Assembly: GCA_947373235.1 (NCBI GenBank)
Contig: CANBWW010000044.1
Coordinates: 1 to 7,794, forward strand
Direction: 5' to 3'
Length of the DNA stretch: 7,794 nt
Source: Candidatus Altimarinota bacterium
GTDB taxonomy: Bacteria > Patescibacteriota > Gracilibacteria > BD1-5 > UBA2023
The notes under the pieces are model-generated. The model did not search any database and had not been told where the DNA came from. It worked only from the letters and a program-made list of their open reading frames with translations. Below, one piece after another: positions 1 through 6,160 of the stretch. Each line of letters opens with the position of its first letter. The stretch's first letter is position 1. A program made the position numbers and the translations under genes.

Positions 1-501
1 AATGTATGGAGTAAATTTGGAAATTCACCACAAGAAATGATCACGAATATTCCTCCTGAATATTTGGAAATTCTTAAAACATTTAAACTCGTTCATAAGG
101 TCGGAAATACACTCTTTCTGCACGCACCACCGAGTGATATAGTTCTCGAAATATTGGCAAAATATTCGATCGAGAAAATCAATAGAGAATGGGAAAATAT
201 ACTTACAAATCTCCTCTCAGAAAATCCTGATAGATGAAAACTCAGAAGATATCGGAAACTTGCAAGTATATTTCTTGCAGATAATTCTCAGATCGGTCTC
301 GAAAACGAAAAATATAGTCGTGTCTATGAAAAACAAGGTACTACCTCGATCGTCCATGGACATAGAGATATGCGAAAATATCCACTTATACCTGGAATGT
401 CATTCTATGGATACAATGAAAAAGATGGAAGATATGAAGCCATCATAGAAAATACAAAAACTCAAACCAACGATTTACTTCGGTCTCAAAATACATTTTA
501 A
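1..501 (+). CDS. PPP-like metallophosphatase, C-terminal part (5' end outside window)
   Basis: The frame is open from base 1, so the gene starts upstream; 166 residues are visible, ending in TAA. One in-frame TGA (235-237, residue 79 of the visible part) is read as Gly; under the standard code the gene would break there. Two short motifs suggest the calcineurin/PPP metallophosphoesterase fold: VGNTLFLHAP around residue 41, resembling the 'lfvHAG' metal-ligand segment, and SIVHGHRD around residues 117-123, resembling the 'vvGH' metal-ligand segment near the C-terminus. The N-terminal DxH, GDxxDRG and GNH(D/E) motifs would lie outside the window, so the assignment rests on the C-terminal half only. 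If correct, it is a cytoplasmic metal-dependent protein or nucleotide phosphatase. The metal-ligand segments are what I see; the substrate is unknown. No terminator is evident after the stop. Confidence 0.6.
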
Positions 502-512
502 AGAGATAGATA

Positions 513-540
513 TTGCAAAGAAAATAAATATTTCTATAAT
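513..540 (+). promoter_or_regulatory. sigma70-like promoter for the small ORF at 565
   Basis: TTGCAA (513-518) and a perfect TATAAT (535-540) are separated by 16 bp. Transcription would start near 547, leaving a 5' leader of under 20 nt before the ATG at 565. No Shine-Dalgarno motif is visible in that leader. The promoter sits in the 63-bp gap after the phosphatase stop. Confidence 0.6.
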
Positions 541-564
541 ACAAACATTCTTAACTTTCCTTCT

Positions 565-774
565 ATGACCACCTCAAAAGATGAAATCCTCGATCCTGAA
601 ACACAAAAACCAGAAACAGAAGAAAAAGATGAAACTCTCAAAGCTCATATACCAGTGCCGAAGGTATCTCGATTTGGTTCACAACCAAGTAAATTCGGAA
701 AAAACCCAACTCAAAGTTTCCAAAATCCAATCCAAAAAGGACGTCCAGGTCGTGCAGCTGCTCGCGGAAGATAG
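565..774 (+). CDS. small disordered hypothetical protein, acidic N-term / basic RG-rich C-term
   Basis: A 69-residue ORF from ATG to TAG with no TGA codons. I do not recognise a family. The first ~28 residues are acidic and rich in Glu, Lys and Thr. The rest is Pro, Ser, Gln and Asn rich with few hydrophobics, and the tail is strongly basic and Gly/Arg-rich (GRPGRAAARGR, residues 59-69). It has no signal peptide, no membrane segment and no Cys, and composition suggests it is intrinsically disordered. RG-rich tails of this kind are often seen on RNA-binding or ribosome-associated proteins, but that is only an analogy here. Support for a real gene is its own well-formed promoter immediately upstream and a sensible start-to-stop layout between two clear genes. 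An overlapping ORF in another frame (581-793) has no such support. Confidence 0.55.
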   Translation: MTTSKDEILDPETQKPETEEKDETLKAHIPVPKVSRFGSQPSKFGKNPTQSFQNPIQKGRPGRAAARGR

Positions 775-789
775 AACGAGTAGGGAATT

Positions 790-818
790 TTGACTTTATA
801 GGTATGAGGGATCATAGT
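790..818 (+). promoter_or_regulatory. sigma70-like promoter for the hydrolase-alkD pair
   Basis: TTGACT (790-795, 5 of 6 to consensus) and CATAGT (813-818, 4 of 6) are separated by an ideal 17 bp. Initiation near 825 gives a ~25-nt leader before the ATG at 850. An AGGA lies at 829-832, too far (17 nt) to be a usual ribosome binding site. Confidence 0.5.
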
Positions 819-849
819 TAAAAGTTTCAGGATTTTTACTTTTTCTTAT

Positions 850-1650
850 ATGAGCAGTATACTCCACCTTCCTCGATATATTCAAGATGCAAAAGAGTAT
901 ATTCCCCATATGCTCCAGGAAGAATGACTTGATCTCGTATGTTACATGAAAGCAAATCTCATGTGAAAAATACATCCTCCAAGTGATCATATAACAGAAA
1001 ATAAAGACAGGATATTTATCCCAATTCCTTGATTTCTTTCATGAAATGGAACCCTGAAATTGATCGGCGATACACTCAGTAAATATGGAAGTGTGGCGTA
1101 TGCTCCAGATTTTCCATATATGAATATGGGTCCAATAGCAGAAAAGCTGGAACTTTTATATAAAAAAATTACGAATTTGATCTTGCAATATCCTGACAAA
1201 AAAATCGTACTGATTGGACACAGCATGGGTTGACTTATCGCAGAAGAAGTAGCCAGGATGCTCTATACAAAAATCGGAAAAAAAGTACATGAGATCATCA
1301 CGATCGGAACTCCGCATGGAAAACCAGAAATTGTAAGACTGGTACAGAAATTTATCCCCTCAGGAGCATATGTAGGTGATCTGTGACATCGGGAACATAC
1401 GAATAATCTGGATGCCATAATGGAAACCACAGAGTTTTTCTCACCACAAGTGACCATGAAAGACGGTCTCGTTGATCCAGAAAAACAGGTCCCTCGCGGT
1501 TCAGAAAAATTAGAAATAATCCAAGTTGGATCACCCCATTTTATTTCTTGAAATAATAGATGAAAAGCCTCTCATCATACATGGGCAAATCATACAAGTA
1601 TCACTGGATCAAAGGTTCTAGCACATTCATTTGCTCATAATATCTCATAG
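850..1650 (+). CDS. alpha/beta-hydrolase, lipase/esterase-like
   Basis: A 266-residue cytoplasmic hydrolase readable only with TGA = Gly; it has eight in-frame TGA codons (925, 964, 1030, 1042, 1231, 1384, 1549, 1561). The nucleophile elbow is GHSMGG with Ser125, and the final Gly (128) is encoded by TGA. An oxyanion-type segment PIPGFLSGNG lies near residues 60-69, with both TGA glycines in it. ITIGTPHGK after the elbow is typical of lipase-like alpha/beta-hydrolases. The likely acid is Asp205 or Asp209 (KDGLVDP) and the likely base His248 (ANHTSITG), in the expected order Ser-Asp-His. The start ATG is the first after an in-frame TAG at 799-801. No signal peptide or lid-like membrane segment is seen. 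The ester or amide substrate is unknown. It overlaps the AlkD gene by one base and is probably co-transcribed with it from the promoter at 790. Confidence 0.85.
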
Positions 1651-2366
1651 TGACTCTTTTACCACTCCAATCTGCTCTTCGAAATATTGCAAATCCAGAA
1701 AAAGCTATCGGTGCTTCCCGGTTTTTTAAGACGGGAAAGGGCCAATATGGTGAGTGAGATATATTTCTCGGTATTTCCGTTCCTGATACGAGAAAGATCC
1801 TCAAAAAATATTTTTCAGCAATGGATCTCGAAAAAGTAGGAATCCTCCTCGATTCCCCCTATCACGAAGAACGGCTTACATGAGTTCTTACTCTCGTAGC
1901 ATTTTCAAAAAAGTGAACCTATGATACAAAAACGCTCGCAGAGTTCTATATGTCACATGTGAAGAGTATAAATAACTGGGATCTCGTGGACTCTTCGGCA
2001 GCAGATATCATCTGACCGTATATCGAACAAATTCTCACTCACGATGAACGAGTGAAGTTTATAGATAATTGTATAAAGAGCGATCATCTGTGGACCAATC
2101 GCATTATCATCATCGCCAGTTTTTATCAGATCAAAAAATGAAATGAAAAACTGACTTTTTATATTGTTTCTCATTTTTTAGACACAAAGGAAGATCTGCT
2201 TCAGAAAGGATGCGGATGGATGTTACGTGAAGTGGGAAAAAGAGTGGAACGAGATCTACTGAGAATTTTTCTCGATGAATACGCTGGAAAAATGCCGAGA
2301 ACCATGCTTCGATATGCGATCGAACACTTTGGAGAAGATGAAAGAAGTCAGTATATGAAGCAATAA
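1650..2366 (+). CDS. alkD: AlkD-type DNA-7-methylguanine/3-methyladenine glycosylase
   Basis: A 238-residue protein, full length for the AlkD/ALK HEAT-like-repeat glycosylase family (~235), which removes cationic N3- and N7-alkylated purines without base flipping. The N-terminus ANPEKAIGASRFFKTGKGQ followed by YGEGD is the family signature, and LGISVPDTRKI follows. The residues used for DNA contact and catalysis in Bacillus cereus AlkD (Trp109, Asp113, Arg148, Trp187) have counterparts here: Trp110 and Asp114 in NNWDLVD, Arg151 in WTNRIII, and Trp190 in GCGWMLRE. Five TGA codons are read as Gly (1755, 1881, 1914, 2013, 2139), the first giving the second Gly of YGEGD. The start is GTG at 1650, sharing its G with the TAG stop of the hydrolase; MTLLPLQSALRNIANPEKA aligns with typical AlkD N-termini and no in-frame ATG lies closer. 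Translational coupling with the hydrolase is likely. Confidence 0.93.
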
Positions 2367-2388
2367 TTTTCTTGCTCTCATCGATTTT

Positions 2389-2419
2389 TTGACTAGTATG
2401 TGCCAATATTTTTTATCGT
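2389..2419 (+). promoter_or_regulatory. possible promoter upstream of pgi
   Basis: TTGACT (2389-2394), the same -35 hexamer as at 790, is followed by AT-rich sequence with weak -10 candidates: TTTTAT at 2411-2416 (16-bp spacer) or TATCGT at 2414-2419 (19-bp spacer). It lies in the 54-bp gap between alkD and the preferred pgi start. If used, the transcript would begin at or just after the ATG at 2421, giving a nearly leaderless mRNA or initiation at the ATG at 2439. Confidence 0.3.
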
Positions 2420-2420
2420 T

Positions 2421-3674
2421 ATGCAAGCAAAAATACAGATGTTTCGGGATCAGCTGGACGATATCATACAAAAGAGAGATTTTTTTTCAGAATATGCTTC
2501 ATTTCTCCTCCCGACAGAAAAAAATATTCTCGACGAAAGTAGAAAACTTGCCGAAGAACTTTCTGATTTTGAAAATATCGCGATTATCGGAATCGGCGGA
2601 TCCAACCTTGGAACCGCTGCAATTTATGATGCTCTCGATAAAAGCATAGAAGGTCACATACCGAGAAAATGAGTCTATTTTTTTGATACTACTGATACCG
2701 AATATACGCTCACGACCCTGATAGACAAGGTAGAGAAAAAACTCATTGCTGGTGAAAAAATCATCATCACCGTGATATCAAAATCAGGAACCACAACTGA
2801 AACGATTGCTCTTGCAAGCACAATATATAACATACTGATTCCAAAATATGAGAAACATGTAGAAATCGTGACGATTTCAGATGAAGACTCCAAAATGGAT
2901 CGACTGGCACTTTCAAAGTGATGGAAAAACCTTCATATTCCAAAAATGGTTGGTGGGCGATATAGTGTTTTTTCAAATGTGGGAATATTTCCACTGACTT
3001 TTATGGGACTCGATACGGACGAACTCATCGAGTGAGCAAGACAATCTCTTGAAGATTTTTTAAAAAATCCAGAAAGTCACAAAAGTACAGAAGTGGCAAC
3101 GGGAGTTTATAAAGATTTTCCGCAAAGAAATCTTTTTCAACACTGGTTTTTTTCGAAAAAACTGGAAAATCTCGGAAAATGGTACCGTCAACTCCTCGCT
3201 GAAAGTGTCGGAAAAGAAAGAATGGGCAGAACTTCTGTCGGAATCACACCGACTGTCGCCATCGGAACGATCGATCTGCATTCAGTCGCGCAACTCGAGA
3301 TTGCTCACTCAGAAGATCGATCGATCGCGATCATCGAAACCAAGCAATCATCAGACGAGCATATCATCGGAGCATCGCCTTTTCTCGACATCATTCCAGA
3401 TATTCGTGGGAAATCTTTCGAAAAAATAATGAAATCTGGTGCAGAATGATTCCGTAGTGCCCTTCTTTCTCGAAATGTTCCTGTGTATTCTTATGTACTT
3501 TCGACCGATACACCATACGATATTGGCTACTGGCTCCAAACAAAAATGATCGAAGTTGCACTTATTTGATACTTTTTCGATGTAAATCCATTCGATCAAC
3601 CAAATGTAGAAGAATATAAAATTGGCATGAGAAATGCTCTGCAAAATAACAAGAAAGATGATTCCCACTTATAA
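2421..3674 (+). CDS. pgi: glucose-6-phosphate isomerase
   Basis: This enzyme interconverts glucose-6-phosphate and fructose-6-phosphate in the cytoplasm, the entry step of glycolysis and the exit of gluconeogenesis. With the start at 2421 it has 417 residues, slightly shorter than the usual bacterial ~450. PGI/SIS-domain motifs appear in order: GIGGSNLG (57-64), ISKSGTTTET (phosphate-binding loop), GGRYSVFSNVG, RQLLAESVGKER (catalytic Glu region), DLHSVAQLE (catalytic His region) and NPFDQPNVEEYK near the C-terminus (the Lys is the usual catalytic one). Five TGA codons read as Gly (2670, 2919, 3033, 3447, 3567). The start is uncertain: in-frame ATGs lie at 2400, 2421 and 2439, and none has a clear Shine-Dalgarno. 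The one at 2400 falls inside the candidate promoter, so I prefer 2421. The 3' end overlaps the next gene by 17 bp, suggesting one operon. Confidence 0.93.
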
Positions 3675-4200
3675 ACTGATCAGATCCAAGAGAAAAACCC
3701 TCGCTCTTCAGATTTCACAAAACGGAGAGATTTTCGTCCGTTCTCCGAGACTCTATCCGAAGTTTTTGATAGAGAAATTTCTGCTTGAAAAAACAGAATG
3801 GATAAAAAAGAGTCAAGAAAAAATGATGAAAAATGGAAATATCCATAAAAAATATACTGAAACCGAATTCCAAGAGATGAAAAGAAAACTCAAAATATAT
3901 CTTGATACAAAAATCCAAGAAATATGGAACTGAAAAAAACTACCAAATATCACGAGTATAAAAATCACGAAATCAGAAAGAAGATGGTGAAGTTGTAGTG
4001 GAAAAAACGGTCTTTGTTTCAGTTATCGACTCGCAGCATATCTCGAAAATCATACACAATTCATAGATGCTGTTATCACTCATGAAATTGCGCACTTACA
4101 AGAAAAAAACCATCAAAAAAATTTCTGGAATTTGGTATATAGTATGATGCCAGAGTATGAAAGTGTAATGCAATCAAGAAGCGTCGATACTCATATATAA
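3658..4200 (+). CDS. YgjP/SprT-like zinc metalloprotein (DUF45, M48-like metallopeptidase)
   Basis: A 180-residue protein of the YgjP family, annotated as metal-dependent hydrolases; the cellular substrate is not established. The N-terminus YKLIRSKRKTLALQI is typical of the family. The signature RWGSCSGKNG is at residues 109-118, with the Gly of WGS encoded by TGA (3988-3990). The zinc-binding helix HEIAH has His142, Glu143 and His146, and His152 in NHQKNFW is the probable third ligand. A second TGA (3931) is also read as Gly. The start at 3658 gives a standard N-terminus and follows AAGAAAG, a weak ribosome-binding-like stretch; an ATG at 3634 in frame would add eight residues. It overlaps the end of pgi by 17 bp, so it is probably expressed from the pgi transcript, although no functional link to sugar metabolism is evident. 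Confidence 0.88.
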
Positions 4201-4230
4201 AACAAGAAAACCCTAAAGACACCAGTATTT

Positions 4231-4259
4231 TTGTGAGGTGATTTTGTGATTTTTAGATT
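4231..4259 (+). promoter_or_regulatory. possible promoter for the HAD hydrolase
   Basis: TTGTGA (4231-4236) and TAGATT (4254-4259), each 4 of 6 to consensus, are separated by 17 bp in the 78-bp gap after the YgjP-like gene. A better-looking TATGAT at 4262-4267 has no -35 at usable spacing. An AGGA at 4268-4271, seven bases before the ATG at 4279, is a plausible Shine-Dalgarno and the clearest in the window. Confidence 0.3.
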
Positions 4260-4278
4260 CTTATGATAGGATCAAGAT

Positions 4279-4905
4279 ATGATCCCAAAAGATATTTTCT
4301 CCAAACATCACCATATCGCAATCGATTTCGATGACACGCTCATAGATACTTTTTCGAGTCTTCTGACTGTATCACACCAAAGTGGAAAACTACTGGAGTA
4401 TAGAAACATAGAAGATATTCAAAACTACCATATCGAAGAGGATAAAAATATAAAACTCAGTAAAAATGAAGTGGATGATATTTGGAAAAATTATTGGGAT
4501 AAACTTGTTATAGAGGATGATATCTGAGAAATATATGGATCCTATAAAACTCTCAGAAAACTCATCGATCAATGAATCCAGTGTTCGATCCTGACTGCAC
4601 GAAACAAGAATCATGAAAAAAAGAAAAAACAAACAGAAATGTGGATAAAACTCTATTTTCCTGAGTTAATAAATAGGATTCACTATCTCAATAACAATGA
4701 AGGTGAATGAAAGAAAAAATCGGAAATATGTAAAACCCTTGGTATCACTCTCTTGATCGACGATGCTTTTGAAAATGCGATCGATATGGTAGAAAATGGT
4801 CTTTCTGCAATCCTTCTGGAAAAGCCATGGAATCGAGAAATAACATTTGAACACAAAAATCTCTACCGAACGAAAAACTGGGAAGAGATTTATAGCATAC
4901 TCTAA
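4279..4905 (+). CDS. HAD-superfamily hydrolase, 5'-nucleotidase-like
   Basis: A 208-residue protein with the four HAD motifs in order. Motif I is IDFDDTL, with nucleophile Asp16 and acid/base Asp18. Motif II is ILTARN (Thr106). Motif III Lys lies in the KKK run at 145-147. Motif IV is LLIDDAFENA (Asp161, Asp162). The motif I and IV context, together with the C-terminal ILLEKPWNR, resembles small bacterial 5'-nucleotidase-like HAD proteins (NT5C/YqfW type) that dephosphorylate (deoxy)nucleoside monophosphates; this finer assignment is inference. Three TGA codons are read as Gly (4525, 4573, 4708). The AGGA seven bases upstream of the ATG supports the start. Its TAA stop is separated by three bases from the TAA of the convergent tgt gene. 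It is cytoplasmic, with no signal or membrane segment. Confidence 0.85.
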
Positions 4906-4908
4906 GTA

Positions 4909-6084
4909 TTATTTTTTCGGATATACACTCCAAAATTCTTTTCGAAATGATTCGAATTCACCAGCCAATATAGCCTTGCGAGCATTTTTCGAAAGGAGAA
5001 GAAGATACTCGATATTATGAAGAGAAAGGAGAACTCCACCGGTTGCTTCACCAACATTTATGAGATGCCTCAGATATCCAAGAGAATATTTTTTGGAAAC
5101 ATTCGTTTCATACCCCGGAAGCATCGGGATTTTTTCGCTGGAAAATTTATATTTTTCATTTCCGATTTTTAAGTTTCCATAACTCGAAAAAACCTCTCCA
5201 TGTCGACCGATACGAGTCGGAAGGACACAATCAAACATATCGATACCACGAGCGATCCCCTCCACGATATCCTCCGGAGTTCCCACGCCCATGAGATAGT
5301 GAGGTTTTTCAGTTGGAAGATGCGGACTGAGAACATCGAGAATCCTATACATATCTTCCTTCGATTCCCCGACAGAAAGTCAACCTATGGCAACCCCAGG
5401 AGTATCGAGATTTTTCATAAATTCCGCAGATTTGACCCGTAGATCATCATAGATCACCCCCTGGATAATCGAAAAAAGGGCTTGTGGAAACAGTCATTTT
5501 GCTTTTCGAATTTCCTCATTTTTGAGCCACTGATCACGAGAGCGCACCGCCCATCTATGAGTTCGTTCCATCGCAGCACGGGCGTATTCATGAGAAGAAC
5601 CACCTGGTGCACACTCATCAAATGCCATGACGATATCGGCACCGAGCGCACACTGCATATCCAGAACATTTTCTGGGGTGAAAAAATGCTTTGATCCATC
5701 GAGATATGAACGAAAATGTACTCACTCTTCCGTCACTTGTGCGAGTTTTTCTCAGTTCGGTGTCTGCATCCCGAGACCAAGAGAAAACACCTGAAAACCC
5801 CCAGAATCCGTCAAAATCGGAAGATCGACATTCATAAAATTATGAAGTCATCAGAGTGACTCAACAACATCACATCCCGGTCTGAGATAACTATGATAAT
5901 TATTTACGAGCATAATCTCAGAACCGATTTCTTCGATCTGATCGATCGTAATTCCCTTCACGGCTGAGCGAGTACCGACCGGCATGAAAATCGGTGTTTC
6001 TATATTTCCATGAGGAGTCGAGAGAGTCCCAGCGCGCGCGAGTCCATCAGTTTTTTCGAGTGTATAAGAGAAATCCGTATGCAT
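4909..6084 (-). CDS. tgt: tRNA-guanine transglycosylase (bacterial type), zinc-site cysteines missing
   Basis: A 391-residue enzyme that exchanges the wobble guanine-34 of GUN-anticodon tRNAs for preQ1 in queuosine formation. The length is normal. Conserved sites in order: HSYLRPG (the usual HxxxLRPG), TDSGGFQVFSLG with Asp93, MAFDECAP with Asp156 and Cys158, IIQG, GGLSVGE (first Gly of SVGE's preceding pair is TGA-encoded Gly235), and GIDMFDCVLPTR with nucleophile Asp282 and Arg291. Six TGA codons are read as Gly, including a tandem pair (residues 78-79). The oddity is the structural zinc site: the positions of Zymomonas Cys318, Cys320 and Cys323 are Tyr325, Thr327 and Ser330, while the ligand His349 is kept as His356 at the same spacing. 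The rest of the domain (YSLGYLRHL, LLSLHNI) is intact. The start ATG gives the standard N-terminus; a promoter and a 30-bp palindrome lie directly upstream. No other queuosine gene is present in the window. Confidence 0.95.
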
Positions 6085-6088
6085 AAAA

Positions 6089-6118
6089 ATAATCGGTACA
6101 ATATATTGTACCGATTAT
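6089..6118. repeat. perfect 30-bp palindrome before tgt (terminator hairpin and/or operator)
   Basis: Each arm is ATAATCGGTACAATA (15 bp) with no mismatch and no spacer. As RNA on the minus strand it could fold into a ~13-bp stem with a 4-nt loop, followed directly by UUUU and then the tgt AUG, which resembles an intrinsic terminator for the upstream minus-strand gene ending at 6161. The upstream arm also contains the tgt -10 box, so the element could equally be an operator for a dimeric repressor. On the plus strand no T-run follows, so termination in that direction is unlikely. Confidence 0.7.
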
Positions 6119-6141
6119 AGAGACTGTAGTGAAGAAAACAA
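6114..6141 (-). promoter_or_regulatory. sigma70-like promoter of tgt
   Basis: Reading the minus strand, TTGTTT (6141-6136) is followed after 16 bp by a perfect TATAAT (6119-6114). Transcription would start around 6107, inside the palindrome, about 23 nt before the tgt ATG. The leader then holds only the second arm and cannot form the full hairpin. No Shine-Dalgarno is visible before the ATG. Confidence 0.55.
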
Positions 6142-6160
6142 GGGAAAATATGAATATGGA

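Noticed and set aside
581..793. 70-residue ORF overlapping the small gene at 565 in another frame
   Set aside because: It is Lys/Gln-rich with no recognisable features, starts inside the 565 gene, and lacks its own start signals.
3260..3345. Cluster of GATC/CGATCG sites within pgi and elsewhere, possibly a methylation or replication-related motif
   Set aside because: They arise from frequent ATC-GA and CTC-GA codon pairs in the coding frame and are spread over several genes; no independent array structure is seen.
4201..4260. Possible terminator after the YgjP-like gene (CACC...GGTG followed by T-rich sequence)
   Set aside because: The stem is only 4 bp with a long loop; too weak to call.
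5454..5699. 81-residue minus-strand ORF inside tgt in a different frame
   Set aside because: The Tgt frame is continuous through this region, including the FDEC and RWAVRSRDQW segments, so this is a shadow and not evidence of a frameshift.
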